A DNA stretch of 55,536 nucleotides from Xanthobacteraceae bacterium (GCA_030041005.1 JASHOR010000058.1:1-55536); one strand, 5' to 3'. Positions 1-9,256 are shown, counted from the first letter of the stretch. Made by a program: numbers and translations. Notes: generated by a model from the letters alone, not told the origin.

Positions 1-298
1 TTGCATTGGCGATGATGGAGAGGACCCCAGCTCGACGCTCTCAGAGCGAGTTACTCATGCGGCTCGGCCGCGAGAAGGAGGCGCGCGTTGCGTTCGATCA
101 GGCGATGCACTCGCGCCCACCGCGGAGGCGGCACACATCCGGGCTGCATCTCGACCGCCTGGCGAATGACACTCAGCCGACATAAAAATCGCCGGAGGCT
201 TGTCGGCGCCAGCGAACGCCGCGCGTCCTGGGGTCGTTCTACAGAGTCGGTGGTGAGAAGCCGATCGAACATTCACAAGGTCAAGCAAGGATATCGTA

Positions 299-703
299 AT
301 GCAGGTGCAACCGTATCTGTTCTTCGAAGGTCGCTGCGACGAGGCGATCGAGTTCTATAAGAAGGCGCTCGGCGCCAAGGTCGACATGCTGATGCGCTTC
401 AAGGAAGCACCCGACCAGTCGATGGTCGCGCCGGGGAGCGCCGAGAAGGTGATGCACGCAGCAGTTCGCGTCGGTGACACGCAGATGCTGATGTCTGATG
501 GCCGCTGCCAGGGCAGCGCGAATTTCAACGGCTTTTCGCTCGCCGTCAGTGCCGCCAGCGAAGCGGAGGCCGAGCAGATGTTCAACGCGCTCGCCGCCGG
601 CGGACAGGTGCGCATGCCGATGGCCAAGACGTTCTTTTCGCCGCGCTTCGGCATGGTCGCCGACAAATTCGGCGTCGGCTGGATGGTGCTCGTCGAGCGC
701 TGA
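299..703 (+). CDS. VOC / PhnB-like glyoxalase-fold protein
   Basis: This 134-residue protein has the look of the PhnB-like branch of the vicinal oxygen chelate superfamily. It opens with VQPYLFFEGRCDEAIEFYKKA, with the typical acidic helix after the first strand, and later has MLMSDG and a C-terminal FGVGWMVLVER. Members of this branch are small cytosolic dimers, often annotated as glyoxalase or 3-demethylubiquinone methyltransferase-like, and most lack a proven reaction, so no substrate is assigned. The ATG at 299 follows an AAGGA-type ribosome binding site. A fragment that matches the C-terminus of the same superfamily lies 120 bp downstream, which suggests two tandem VOC genes, one of them decayed. 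Confidence 0.88.
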   Translation: MQVQPYLFFEGRCDEAIEFYKKALGAKVDMLMRFKEAPDQSMVAPGSAEKVMHAAVRVGDTQMLMSDGRCQGSANFNGFSLAVSAASEAEAEQMFNALAAGGQVRMPMAKTFFSPRFGMVADKFGVGWMVLVER

Positions 704-820
704 GCGCGAAGGCGTGCAGAATCGCAGTATTGGTTCTACCCGGTCGGAGTCCGCTCTCATTTCGGGCGCGAGGACGGGATAGCGCCGCAGAGCCGGCAGC
801 AATCGGGACAGGAGTGTGCA

Positions 821-994
821 ATGCCAAGTATCAGACAGAATCTTCGCTGCGGTCTGTCCTGGCAGGTGGTGCTGTCTGCTTTGCCCCGGATGATGACGCA
901 AACGCGCGGTGCCAAGCTCGATCGTGTGATCGCGACGGTCATGCAGATGAAGAAATTCGATCTGCAGACCCTTGAGTGCGCCCAGGCCGATTGA
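821..994 (+). pseudogene. C-terminal remnant of a VOC/PhnB-type protein
   Basis: The 57-codon frame encodes LRCGLSWQVVLSALPRMM near its start and KLDRVIATVMQMKKFDLQTL near its end. This is the usual C-terminal segment of PhnB/3-demethylubiquinone methyltransferase-like VOC proteins (YGLSWQ, later a run of M-x-M-K-K-x-D-I-x-x-L). The roughly 100 residues that should precede it are absent, so it is a gene remnant. It does have an ATG with GGAG six bases upstream, so it might still be translated as a microprotein. The family match is by motif recall only. Confidence 0.6.
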
Positions 995-1103
995 GGCGAG
1001 CGCGCGAGACGAGGAAAGCCGACGAGACGTTTCGCCGCGCGTCACGGCCGCGATTGATTGCTACCGATAGTAGTGCGACGCTATATTATCTTCCTCCGAG
1101 CGA

Positions 1104-2039
1104 GTGTGTGGGCATTCGACGATGGACGATAGTGATGGGTACCGTAGCCTTGCCGGATATCATCGCTGCACTGAGCGATTGGCGCAGCAGTGGCCGCGCT
1201 TTTGTGAAATGCGCGCCGACCGCCTTCGTCATGGTGGCGAGACGGAAAGGGTTGCCGAGGCCATCCTCGAAGATCTGTTTACGGAGGTCCTCGACTGGTC
1301 GAAGGGAGATATAGAGTATCAGGTGGAGTTCGCCGACATCGTCGTGAGCAAAAATTTGGCAAAGTACCTGATCGTTGAGGTGAAACGCCCCGGCACGCTG
1401 TGGATAGGACGCCAAAGGCTGCACGATGCGCTTGATCAGGCGCGTCGGTATGCATCGGAACAAAAAGTCTCAACGATCGCGGCAAGCGACGGGAGCCTGC
1501 TCTATGCGGCGGACGTCGAGCACGGAAACCTGAAAGATAGGGTCCTCGTCGATCTCGCCTGCAGAGACGCGCCGCCCGGTCTCTGGTGGCTGAGCATGCA
1601 TGGAATATATCGACGCTGCGAAGATTTGGTGTGCTGGCCGCAGGCGGAGGACAGAAGCCTAAATGATCCCGTCAATACAGCAAACGGCAATCTTCTCCAC
1701 CCGAAATATAAGCTTCCGGCCTCCTGCTTCGCTTACGTCGGCGACGCCGGAAATCCCAGCACGTGGAAGCTTCCGTACCGTGAGGCCAACGGAAACATAG
1801 ACGGCAAGCGATTACCGAAGGCAATCCAGGCGCTTCTCAGCAACTACCGCGGTGCCAAGGTCGGCGGAATTCCGGAAAAGGACATCAGGTCAGTGCTCAT
1901 TGTGCTCGCCCGCGCCGCGTCAGCCGAAGGAAGGATGCCGCCCCGTGCGGCGGAAGCGGCCCCCACCTATTGCGAGTTAGCCCGCGTGTTGGAGCAGCAG
2001 GGTGTGCCTGTTCAAGAATTTAGCGCCTACTCCAGGTAG
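1104..2039 (+). CDS. Orphan PD-(D/E)XK nuclease-like protein
   Basis: A 311-residue protein read from GTG; an ATG six codons downstream at 1122 is an alternative, and neither has a strong ribosome binding site. Residues 47-100 carry an arrangement typical of restriction-endonuclease-like folds: an acidic helix (ETERVAEAILEDLF), then FADIVV with Asp78, then LIVEVKRPG with Glu92 and Lys94. That fits D-x13-E-x-K and resembles the N-terminal nuclease domain of type I restriction HsdR subunits. No helicase, methyltransferase or specificity gene is nearby. The C-terminal half is not recognised. Base composition is less GC-rich than its neighbours, which hints at acquisition by transfer. The role is unknown; defence or DNA repair would be guesses. 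Confidence 0.6.
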   Translation: MCGHSTMDDSDGYRSLAGYHRCTERLAQQWPRFCEMRADRLRHGGETERVAEAILEDLFTEVLDWSKGDIEYQVEFADIVVSKNLAKYLIVEVKRPGTLWIGRQRLHDALDQARRYASEQKVSTIAASDGSLLYAADVEHGNLKDRVLVDLACRDAPPGLWWLSMHGIYRRCEDLVCWPQAEDRSLNDPVNTANGNLLHPKYKLPASCFAYVGDAGNPSTWKLPYREANGNIDGKRLPKAIQALLSNYRGAKVGGIPEKDIRSVLIVLARAASAEGRMPPRAAEAAPTYCELARVLEQQGVPVQEFSAYSR

Positions 2040-2079
2040 ATGTCGTCATATTGTTTTATCCATCAAGTGCAACTCGCCA

Positions 2080-2598
2080 TCACACCGGCAGACAGAGTGC
2101 ATTGTCGACCAGAAGGTTGTCGTAGACGCAGCGGCGTTCGGCGAGTTTGAGGCGTTCGCCGACGCGGCGGAATCTGTCGTGATAGACCCCGACCTGATGC
2201 AACTTCGCCTCGGGCCGATCGAGCAGCACCTGCACGACGACATAATTCGCGCGCGCGCGGATGTCGCCGTGTTCGTCCTCGCCGAGCATCTGCGTGTTGC
2301 CAACGATATGGCGCAGATAGCGCGGTGCGAACATCGCGGTCCGCTCCACCGCGAAAGCGCGGTCGTAGATCATGCCCCTGTTCTCGCAGTAGATCAGCCC
2401 GACCGGCAGGCCGCGGTCGGCGTTTTCGCGCGAGATGACAAGATAGAAGCCGTCGTCGGTGAACATCTCCGCCCAATCGGTCAGCCGCCCGTCGTCGAGC
2501 GCCGCGGCGTAGGCGTTGTTGAAGTCCTCGATCTCGCGATGCAGCAGCAATGCTTCAATGCGGCGATCGGTGGTCGTGACGGGAGAAGACTGCTGCAT
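2080..2598 (-). CDS. Aromatic-ring-hydroxylating dioxygenase, beta subunit
   Basis: A 172-residue protein of the small-subunit family of ring-hydroxylating oxygenases (SnoaL/NTF2-like cone fold). It has the family hallmarks: an N-terminal helix REIEDFNNAYAAALDDGRL, WAEMFTDDGFYLVISREN, then APRYLRHIVGN and YHDRFRRVGERLKLAERR. Beta subunits have a structural role in an alpha3-beta3 oxygenase. The ATG at 2598 lies 8 bp after the alpha-subunit stop, so the two are co-transcribed. The length is normal. The aromatic substrate cannot be read from the sequence. Confidence 0.88.
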   Translation of the reverse strand: MQQSSPVTTTDRRIEALLLHREIEDFNNAYAAALDDGRLTDWAEMFTDDGFYLVISRENADRGLPVGLIYCENRGMIYDRAFAVERTAMFAPRYLRHIVGNTQMLGEDEHGDIRARANYVVVQVLLDRPEAKLHQVGVYHDRFRRVGERLKLAERRCVYDNLLVDNALCLPV

Positions 2599-2606
2599 CG
2601 CCGCTC

Positions 2607-4298
2607 CTAAAGATCCATGACCTCGCGCCAGTGCTTGTACATGGCGCGAATGGCGGCTTCGGAAATCAGCGTGTCGGCGGTCCCGGTCCGGGTCTGCGGG
2701 TCGAGCTTGATCAGATGGGAGCCATTCGGTACGCGCCGCATGCCGTCCTGGACGAATTTGATCGCCTCGTTGTCTTCGAGCCCGAGGAAGCCTGCCGGTC
2801 CCATCAGGTTGCCCTGGCGCAGGCGATGCCGGGTCATTTCCTCGTCGTCGTCCTCGAAGCCGAACATCGTCCACTTCATGATGAAATCGTGTGGGCCGTC
2901 CGGCACGATCTGGCGCACGCCGAGCGTATTCATTTCCCGCTGCACGATGAGATTCGGCCAGATCGTTGCCATGGTCACCGACCACGGGCTGTCGAATTCC
3001 TCGACGAAATCCATGAAGCGCTTCTCGCGCAGCGTCAGCCCTTCTTTGAAAGCGCGCATTTCCTTCCTGGCATCGGCCGAAATGGCTTTGGCGTCGGACT
3101 TCGCCGAAGCCATCACGCCGTGGCGTCCGCTCTTGTCGGCCAGCATCAGCGAGCGGTTGCCCGCGACCAGAAGCCCAAACGTCACCAGGAAGGTGTGCAG
3201 CAGCGTGGCGTGATAGGGGTCCTTGAGGTTCTCGTGATAAAGCTTCCAGTTGCCGGGGAGAGAATGGCGGTAATGGCCGAGCACTTTCAGCTTGCGGCCG
3301 TTGAACGTGGCCTCGAACTCCCTTAGGACTTCAGGTCCGAGGTAATCGGCGAATGGCTCCATGTCGTGTACGTATGACGCGAACACCACGCCACGATCCG
3401 CCGTGACCGCGAGCTTGCGCAGGCCGTGTGCTTGAGTGTCGAAGTCGGTTGGCATGCCACCCTTGCCGCCGATGCCGCGGCGGAACGGAATGCCGATCAG
3501 GTTGCCTTTGAGATCGTAGGCCCACTGATGATAGGGGCAGACGAATTCCTTGGCCGTGCCGCGCAGCTCGCGGCAGAATTCCGAGGCGCGGTGCGCGCAA
3601 CGATTCTCGAACACATTGATCGAGCCGTCCTCGGCGCGCGCCACCACGACCGGCGTCGGCCCCACATGCGAGCGGATGAAATCACCGGCGTCCGGCACCT
3701 CGGCTTCTAGCGCCACAAAATTCCAGGTGCGGCCGTGAAAGATGCGTTCGATCTCGCGCTCGTAGATGTGTTGATCGGTGTAGACCCAATCGGGAATGAG
3801 CGTCAGATCGTCGCCCGGCCAGACGTAGTCGCGGCGGAGCGGCGGTCCGCCGTTCGAGGCGGCAATTCCGGCAGCCATAGCCTCCGCGACCTCGCTTTGC
3901 GCTTTCGCGCGGCCGTTGCCCGACGCATTCGCCACTGCGAACTTTGTCTTTGCCGGCGCTGGCGCCACTTTCGGGTTTTCGGCGCCGTCCAGGTCGATCA
4001 AAATATCGGCGCCGTCGATCTTGACCGGATAGACTTTCAGATCTTCGTGGGCCGGCGCGCACAGGGCGCGGCCGCTGCGGATATCGAACCGCGCCTGATG
4101 CAGCGGACACTCGATACTACCGTCTGCCGGTTCGACATAGCCGTCGGCCAGCGCTGCAAGCTCGTGGGTGCAGACGCCGCTCGTGGCCCGCACCTCGCCG
4201 CCGAGGCGAAACAGCGCGACCGGCACACCGGCAAGCTCGATGCCGATCGCATCGCGATTGCCGAAGTCGTCGAGAGAGGCCGCTTTTTGCCACGTCAT
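2607..4298 (-). CDS. Rieske dioxygenase alpha subunit with fused N-terminal Rieske ferredoxin domain
   Basis: The 563-residue protein has two [2Fe-2S] Rieske motifs. The first, C43-x-H45 and C64-x2-H67, sits in a compact domain of about 105 residues that reads like a stand-alone dioxygenase ferredoxin. An alanine/glycine-rich linker of about 50 residues follows. The second motif, C234-x-H236 and C254-x2-H257, starts a full oxygenase alpha subunit. HENLKDPYHATLLHTF carries the non-haem iron histidines. Electron carrier and terminal oxygenase therefore appear fused, and no separate ferredoxin or reductase gene is near. I chose the ATG at 4298 because a longer start would run into the divergent gene at 4426. 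The beta subunit follows directly. The enzyme should hydroxylate an aromatic or heteroaromatic ring. Confidence 0.88.
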   Translation of the reverse strand: MTWQKAASLDDFGNRDAIGIELAGVPVALFRLGGEVRATSGVCTHELAALADGYVEPADGSIECPLHQARFDIRSGRALCAPAHEDLKVYPVKIDGADILIDLDGAENPKVAPAPAKTKFAVANASGNGRAKAQSEVAEAMAAGIAASNGGPPLRRDYVWPGDDLTLIPDWVYTDQHIYEREIERIFHGRTWNFVALEAEVPDAGDFIRSHVGPTPVVVARAEDGSINVFENRCAHRASEFCRELRGTAKEFVCPYHQWAYDLKGNLIGIPFRRGIGGKGGMPTDFDTQAHGLRKLAVTADRGVVFASYVHDMEPFADYLGPEVLREFEATFNGRKLKVLGHYRHSLPGNWKLYHENLKDPYHATLLHTFLVTFGLLVAGNRSLMLADKSGRHGVMASAKSDAKAISADARKEMRAFKEGLTLREKRFMDFVEEFDSPWSVTMATIWPNLIVQREMNTLGVRQIVPDGPHDFIMKWTMFGFEDDDEEMTRHRLRQGNLMGPAGFLGLEDNEAIKFVQDGMRRVPNGSHLIKLDPQTRTGTADTLISEAAIRAMYKHWREVMDL

Positions 4299-4425
4299 GG
4301 CGTGCGTTCGCGCCAAGCCAATCGAGGAAACTTTTTCAGCATATCCTATTGCATTCGGCTTGCAATTGCGCTCGATCTTACGGGGTCCGTCGCCGGGCCG
4401 TAGGAATAGCTTGAAGGAGAATCGC

Positions 4426-4797
4426 ATGGCGCAGGAACCGCTCGCCACGAAGGGCAATTATTTGCACATCTACGACTTCCGCGTGGAGAAGGGCAAAGAA
4501 GACGAATTCGTCCACCTGTTTGAGACGTTCGATTATTCGGACGACAATCCCATGCACAAGTCGTCTGCGCAGGTGAAGGACGGCGTATTGTGCCGCGACA
4601 CCGAGGATCCGCAGCGCTTTTTCCTGATCGCCGAATGGTCCGACATAGAGGAGCATGCCCGTATCCGCAGGATTCTCGCGAACGAGATCAAGCCCGAATT
4701 CATCAAATACATCGAAGGCCACAAGTTCGTGCCGAAATATGTCGAGGTGGTTTCCTCGACACCGGACGAAATTCTCAAAAGAGCGGCAGCCGAGTAG
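4426..4797 (+). CDS. ABM-like (antibiotic biosynthesis monooxygenase-fold) small protein
   Basis: A 123-residue protein with LHIYDFRVEKGKEDEFVHLF at the N-terminus and FFLIAEWSDIEEHARIRRIL in the middle. This is the ferredoxin-like alpha/beta layout of the dimeric ABM superfamily. Such proteins act as small cofactor-less monooxygenases, haem-degrading enzymes or stress sensors. It is divergent from the Rieske dioxygenase operon across a 127-bp intergenic region, which suggests shared control and perhaps a role in the same aromatic pathway. GAAGGAGA precedes the ATG at ideal spacing. The precise function is unknown. Confidence 0.7.
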   Translation: MAQEPLATKGNYLHIYDFRVEKGKEDEFVHLFETFDYSDDNPMHKSSAQVKDGVLCRDTEDPQRFFLIAEWSDIEEHARIRRILANEIKPEFIKYIEGHKFVPKYVEVVSSTPDEILKRAAAE

Positions 4798-4832
4798 GTT
4801 TTGCGTTCGACGCCGCGACACGGCCCGGCGCG

Positions 4833-5627
4833 TTATTGGACGCTGCGGATCGTCGGCCGCAGCAGCGGCACCAGCCTGAGCGGAATGGCGGTCGTGGCCG
4901 CCGGCGCCCGCCCCCCCGGCTCGCGCACATCCCATTCGCATACCTTGTAATTGTTGTGACGCGGTTCAAGGTCGATGTGAACGTGCTCGCTGTGATAGCC
5001 GTCGGAACCGGGGCCGAGCACGGTCATGAATCGCGCGCAGGCGCTGTCGCGCACGGCATCACGGAAAGCCGTCGGCGCACTCGGGTCTGCCAGCACCACC
5101 TTTACGCCGTTGGCAAGCGTGAACGACTGCACATCGAGCGCGTTGGCGCGGGCATGCTCGCTCAACTTGGCGCCAGGGATGTGGTCGCGGCTGCGGCAAT
5201 CATAGGAAGCGAGGTTTTCCAGCCCGCGAAGCGGAGCGCCGAGCTTTGCCGCCGCTGGCGCCACGTCCTCGCGTACCCACCGCGCCACCGCCGTCGCCAT
5301 CGTGCAGCGCAGCGTGGCCGGCGGCGTAACGGCGACTGTCGTCATGTCCGGCAACGCGATGCCCGACACGAGTACGGCATCCGGGGCTCCGCAGCCGCCG
5401 GGCGCAACCAGCGCGCCCAGCGGACGCACCACAGCGATCTTGCCCAATTGCACATCGCAAGCCGACGGTGTCGGCAATGTCGTTTGCTGCGCGCCGGCGA
5501 TCGGTTGCGGCAGAGGAGCTTCATGCGCGGTTGCCGGGTGTTTGGCGGCCCGGCTTCGGGGCTGCTGCGCAGCGGCCGTGATCGGGCACGCGCACATGAC
5601 GGCGGCGAGAACGACGAAAGCCTTCAT
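4833..5627 (-). CDS. Extensin-like C-terminal domain protein (M15-fold), exported
   Basis: A 264-residue protein with a signal peptide (MKAFVVLAAVMCACPITAAAQ) and a proline/alanine-rich stretch. Its C-terminal domain matches the alphaproteobacterial extensin-like family: CGAPDAVLVSGIAL, then SEHARANALDVQSF, and YHSEHVHIDLEPR near the end. The H-x6-D and later H-x-H pattern is that of M15/VanY-type zinc peptidases, so a periplasmic peptidoglycan-directed role is likely, although the family is poorly characterised. The ATG at 5627 was chosen because it starts the signal peptide. It is divergent from the acyl-CoA synthetase gene. Confidence 0.8.
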   Translation of the reverse strand: MKAFVVLAAVMCACPITAAAQQPRSRAAKHPATAHEAPLPQPIAGAQQTTLPTPSACDVQLGKIAVVRPLGALVAPGGCGAPDAVLVSGIALPDMTTVAVTPPATLRCTMATAVARWVREDVAPAAAKLGAPLRGLENLASYDCRSRDHIPGAKLSEHARANALDVQSFTLANGVKVVLADPSAPTAFRDAVRDSACARFMTVLGPGSDGYHSEHVHIDLEPRHNNYKVCEWDVREPGGRAPAATTAIPLRLVPLLRPTIRSVQ

Positions 5628-5834
5628 CCAGGTAGTTAGGCCGGCAAATTGCCCCGGTTCAAGAGCGTGCCGGCGGCTTGGGAATTGCCCGGCGTCCAAC
5701 GTCCTGCGGTCTGTCTGAAGGCTAAATGCATTGGCGCTGCCGCCGCGCGCGGGTAGTGTTACCGGGGACGAGACGCTGATCGGGCATTGCGTGGGCGCCG
5801 CCGCAAAAAACCAACGCCCGTAGGGAGGACGATC

Positions 5835-7499
5835 ATGCTCGGATTGATGCAGGATTGGCCGCTGCTCTGCCATCGCATCATCGATCATGCCGCGCTTAAT
5901 CACGCCGGCCGACCGGTGATTTCGCGCTCCGTCGAAGGACCGCTGCACGCGACCAACTATGCCGAAGTGCGCGCCCGTGCGTTGCGCGTGGCACAAAGGC
6001 TTGACCGCGATGGCATCAAACTCGGCGATCGAGTGGCTACGCTCGCCTGGAACACCTGGCGGCACCTGGAATGCTGGTACGGCATCATGGGCATCGGTGC
6101 GGTCTATCACACCGTCAATCCGCGGCTGTTTCCCGACCAGATCGCCTGGATCGTCAATCATGCCGAAGATCGGGTGATGGTGCTCGATCTCACCTTTGTG
6201 CCGCTCGCCGAGCAGCTTGCCGACAAGTTCAAGTCGATCGAGCGCTTCGTGGTGCTGACCGATTCGGCGCATATGCCGGTAACCGCGCTCACCAATGCCG
6301 TGCCTTACGAAGAATGGATCGCCGAGGTCGACGGCGATTTTTCCTGGAAGTCGTTCGATGAGAACACCGCCGCCGGCATGTGCTACACCTCCGGCACCAC
6401 CGGCAATCCGAAGGGCGTGCTCTACTCGCACCGCTCCAATGTGCTGCACTCGATGATGGCGGCGCAGGCCGACTCCATGGGCGTGTGCTCGCGCGATGTG
6501 ATCATGCCGGTGGTGCCCATGTTCCACGCCAATTGTTGGGGTCTGGCCTTGACCTCACCGATGGTCGGCGCCGCCATGGTCATGCCCGGTGCCAAGCTCG
6601 ACGGCGCCTCGGTTTACGAGCTGCTTGACGAGTACCGAGTCACCTTCAGCGCCGCCGTACCTACGGTCTGGCTGATGCTTTTGCAGCATCTCGAAAGTAC
6701 CGGCCGCAAGCTGCCCTACCTCCATCACGTAGTGATCGGCGGCTCGGCTTGTCCGCGTGCTATGATCCAGAAATTCCAAGAGGATTACGATGTGGAGGTC
6801 TGCCACGCCTGGGGTATGACGGAAATGAGTCCGCTCGGCACGCTCGGGACGCTCAAGCCGGAATACGCCGCACTCGCCGGTGAGGCGCGGCTCGATGTCC
6901 AGGCCAAGCAAGGGCACACGCCGTTCGGCGTGGAGATGAAGATTGTCGACGACCATGACTGCGCATTGCCGCGCGACGGCAAGACCTTCGGTCGGTTGAA
7001 GGTGCGTGGGCCGTCGGTGACCCGCCGTTACTTCAAGGAAGAGTCGAACGCGGTCGATGCCGAGGGCTGGTTCGACACCGGCGACGTCGCCACCCTCGAC
7101 CGCCACGGCTACATGCAGATCACCGATCGTTCCAAGGATGTGATCAAATCCGGTGGCGAATGGATTTCATCGATCGAGCTGGAGAATCTCGCCGTTGGCC
7201 ATCCCAAAGTCGCCGAGGCCGCGGTGATCGGCATCCGCCATCCGAAATGGGATGAGCGGCCGCTACTCGTCCTCGTGCTCAAGCAGGGCCAGTCGGCGAC
7301 GACGGCAGAGATGCTCGGCTACTTCGAGGGCAAGGTCGCGAACTGGTGGGTGCCGGACGATGTCGCCTTCGTGGACGAAATCCCGCACACCGCGACCGGC
7401 AAGATCCAGAAGTCGGCGCTGAGGCAGCGGTTCAAGGACTACGAACTGCCCAGTGCCCGATCGAACTGCGATGCGAAAACCGAGAAGTTGCGCGCATAA
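5835..7499 (+). CDS. Acyl-CoA synthetase (AMP-forming, long-chain / medium-chain type)
   Basis: This 554-residue protein has all ANL-superfamily core motifs. The ATP/AMP loop is [19 protein letters not shown] at about residue 182, followed by [29 protein letters not shown] with the hinge region after it, [14 protein letters not shown], and the C-terminal catalytic lysine in [13 protein letters not shown]. These proteins activate fatty or aryl acids to acyl-AMP and then the CoA thioester. The overall pattern is close to AlkK/FadD-like enzymes of alphaproteobacteria. The ATG at 5835 follows GGGAGGA. It is a single-gene unit with a long downstream gap. The acid substrate is not determinable here. 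Confidence 0.9.
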   Translation: MLGLMQDWPLLCHRIIDHAALNHAGRPVISRSVEGPLHATNYAEVRARALRVAQRLDRDGIKLGDRVATLAWNTWRHLECWYGIMGIGAVYHTVNPRLFPDQIAWIVNHAEDRVMVLDLTFVPLAEQLADKFKSIERFVVLTDSAHMPVTALTNAVPYEEWIAEVDGDFSWKSFDENTAAGMCYTSGTTGNPKGVLYSHRSNVLHSMMAAQADSMGVCSRDVIMPVVPMFHANCWGLALTSPMVGAAMVMPGAKLDGASVYELLDEYRVTFSAAVPTVWLMLLQHLESTGRKLPYLHHVVIGGSACPRAMIQKFQEDYDVEVCHAWGMTEMSPLGTLGTLKPEYAALAGEARLDVQAKQGHTPFGVEMKIVDDHDCALPRDGKTFGRLKVRGPSVTRRYFKEESNAVDAEGWFDTGDVATLDRHGYMQITDRSKDVIKSGGEWISSIELENLAVGHPKVAEAAVIGIRHPKWDERPLLVLVLKQGQSATTAEMLGYFEGKVANWWVPDDVAFVDEIPHTATGKIQKSALRQRFKDYELPSARSNCDAKTEKLRA

Positions 7500-7976
7500 G
7501 CCGTCAAAGGCCTGCCAGTAACGTCGCTCGCGGGGCGCATCCGCACCATCGCTTCACCCCCGATCACGCCAATCAGCGATGACGGCAGCAAGCCTACCGA
7601 CGTGCGGCGGACCGCAGGTCTGCCGGCGGGCCGAATGCGACGGGCGAATAGGTAAGCGGCGAAAATTCTTCGATCCGACGTGGCCCGGACCCGTGCGCGC
7701 CGCAAGCCCTTCATTTCTGATTCGGAGCCATCTGGATTACGCATTCCTCCAACTCGGTTTGCGCATGGGTAACCGGCTCCCTATTTTGGTGAAGTTTTTC
7801 ATAACGAGATCAATGGCTTATCGATCTGCTCAGAATCTAGTCAGAATGATTAATTGCCTACATAATATTCATTAATATTGCGCCGCACAACGAACACATT
7901 CGGTCTGTTGTAGCGCAGACGGCTCCAGTTCAAGGAGCCACATCACACCTCCCCTCAACAACCAATAAGGTAGAAC
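7500..7976 (+). other. Intergenic region upstream of rlpA with AT-rich promoter-like stretch
   Basis: No convincing gene is present in these 477 bp. The stretch from about 7790 to 7880 is markedly AT-rich against the GC-rich background and holds two copies of TAATATT ten bases apart (7863-7869 and 7873-7879). A six-base-pair hairpin, GGCTCC/GGAGCC, lies at 7921-7939, 40 bp before the rlpA start. The layout fits a promoter region with a structured leader for rlpA. No transcription start can be assigned. Confidence 0.35.
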
Positions 7977-8342
7977 ATGGCTGGCTTTAGCCTGACAAAA
8001 CTCGCGTATGCCTCAACTATTGTTGCGTCTCTTGTAGCAATACCATTGAGCGCCTCAGCACAGTCCGGAATAGCCTCGGTCTATTCCGGAGGACTGACTG
8101 CAAGCGGCGCGCACGCTAGTCCGCGGAGTTTTACTGCCGCACACCGTTCGCTGCCGTTCGGCACGATGGTCCGGGTCACCAATAGGCGGAATGGTCGTTC
8201 GGTAGTAGTACGCATCGATGATCGCGGTCCGTTTGTTCGCGGTCGTATCATCGACCTCACTCCGGCCGCCGCCGACGCGCTGGGCTTTTCCGGTCTCGCG
8301 GATGTCACGGTGACGGTCGTTGGGCACAGCCACAGAGGGTGA
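7977..8342 (+). CDS. rlpA: RlpA-like septal ring lytic transglycosylase
   Basis: A 121-residue exported protein with a signal peptide (about residues 1-30, ending ASAQSG) followed by a double-psi beta-barrel domain. The family motif is complete: [12 protein letters not shown] at its start, [16 protein letters not shown] with the catalytic-site histidine, and [19 protein letters not shown] with the acidic residue used by RlpA transglycosylases. RlpA proteins cleave denuded glycan strands at the division site. This is a short version with the barrel only and no SPOR domain. No lipobox cysteine is visible, so it is probably soluble in the periplasm. A terminator lies just downstream. Confidence 0.88.
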   Translation: MAGFSLTKLAYASTIVASLVAIPLSASAQSGIASVYSGGLTASGAHASPRSFTAAHRSLPFGTMVRVTNRRNGRSVVVRIDDRGPFVRGRIIDLTPAAADALGFSGLADVTVTVVGHSHRG

Positions 8343-8383
8343 AGCAGGCCAGCCGGCAGCAATCCCATTCATGGTGCGCTTGG

Positions 8384-8416
8384 AAAGGCGAGCGGCTTTC
8401 GGCCTCTCGCCTTTTT
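8384..8416 (+). terminator. Rho-independent terminator after rlpA
   Basis: AAAGGCGAG (8384-8392) is perfectly complementary to CTCGCCTTT (8406-8414), with a 13-nt loop and the 3' arm running into a short T tract (to 8416). It sits 41 bp after the rlpA stop and before the convergent hydrolase gene. Because the A-rich 5' side mirrors the T tract, it may work in both directions. Confidence 0.8.
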
Positions 8417-8464
8417 GCCGTCGCCACGACTGCCCGCTTCCTTTTTCGGCAACCGAGCCGGGTG

Positions 8465-9256
8465 CTATAGCTCCTCCACGGCGCGGATGAGCCGATCGAT
8501 GTCCTCCGGCCGGGATAAGCGGTGATCGCCGTCCTTGACCAGGGTGAGGACCACATCGTCACAGGCGAGCCGCGACGTAAGCGCTATGGCGTGCTGCCAA
8601 GGCACGTCCGGATCTTCGACGCCCTGGAGGATGCGGACCGGACAGCCTGTCTCGATCATGCCGCCAAGCAAGAGGTGGCTGCGGCCCTCCTCGATCAGAC
8701 GACTGGTGACCAGATACGGCTCGGGCGAATACGCAGATGGCCGTTCCCACACGCCCTTTTGCGACAGCGTGCGTCTGATCTCCGGCGTGAATTGCTTCCA
8801 CATCAGCTCTTCGGTGAAATCCACCGCCGGCGCAATCAGCACCAGGCCGGCGACCGATGCCGGGAGGCGCGCGAACGCCGCGGAAGCGGCCCGCTGCCGC
8901 AATGCTCGCACCAGCAACAGCGCCAGCCAGCCCCCCATCGAGGAGCCGATCAGTATCTGGGGCCCACCGCAGCAGGCGTCGAACACCGCCAGGCTGTCGT
9001 CGAGCCAGCGTCCGATCGTGCCGTCGGTGAATTCGCCCTGTGATTCGCCGTGGCCGGAATAGTCGAAGCGGACGCAGGCACGGCCGTGCTGTTCGGCCCA
9101 ATGCGCCAGCGCCTGCGCTTTGGTGCCCATCATGTCGGACCGATAGCCGGACAGAAAGACCACCCCCGGCCCGGCTCCGTCGGTTTGGCGCACGGCGATG
9201 GCGCGGCGCGCGGCGCCCTCGCCGACATTGAGGAATTTCAGCGTTTTATCGTTCAT
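8465..9256 (-). CDS. Alpha/beta hydrolase (ABHD10/palmitoyl-thioesterase-like)
   Basis: A 263-residue hydrolase. It shows the oxyanion strand VVFLSGYRSDMMGTKA, FDYSGHGES, the nucleophile elbow GSSMGG (Ser106), an acid candidate in EDPDVPW and a histidine in GDHRLS near the C-terminus, so a complete Ser-Asp-His triad is plausible. The SGYRSDM and FDYSGHGES motifs are those of the subfamily that includes mitochondrial ABHD10 thioesterases, which is common in alphaproteobacteria. The likely substrates are acyl esters or thioesters. The ATG at 9256 begins the conserved domain; upstream in-frame sequence looks non-coding. It is divergent from infC across a 285-bp gap. Confidence 0.82.
   Translation of the reverse strand: MNDKTLKFLNVGEGAARRAIAVRQTDGAGPGVVFLSGYRSDMMGTKAQALAHWAEQHGRACVRFDYSGHGESQGEFTDGTIGRWLDDSLAVFDACCGGPQILIGSSMGGWLALLLVRALRQRAASAAFARLPASVAGLVLIAPAVDFTEELMWKQFTPEIRRTLSQKGVWERPSAYSPEPYLVTSRLIEEGRSHLLLGGMIETGCPVRILQGVEDPDVPWQHAIALTSRLACDDVVLTLVKDGDHRLSRPEDIDRLIRAVEEL

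Noticed and set aside
1-298. Gene upstream of the VOC protein
   Set aside because: Short frames on both strands show no family resemblance; nothing is called in this stretch.
281-1045. Minus-strand frame of 254 codons over the VOC gene
   Set aside because: The plus strand holds a recognisable VOC gene and a VOC remnant; the minus frame has shadow-like composition.
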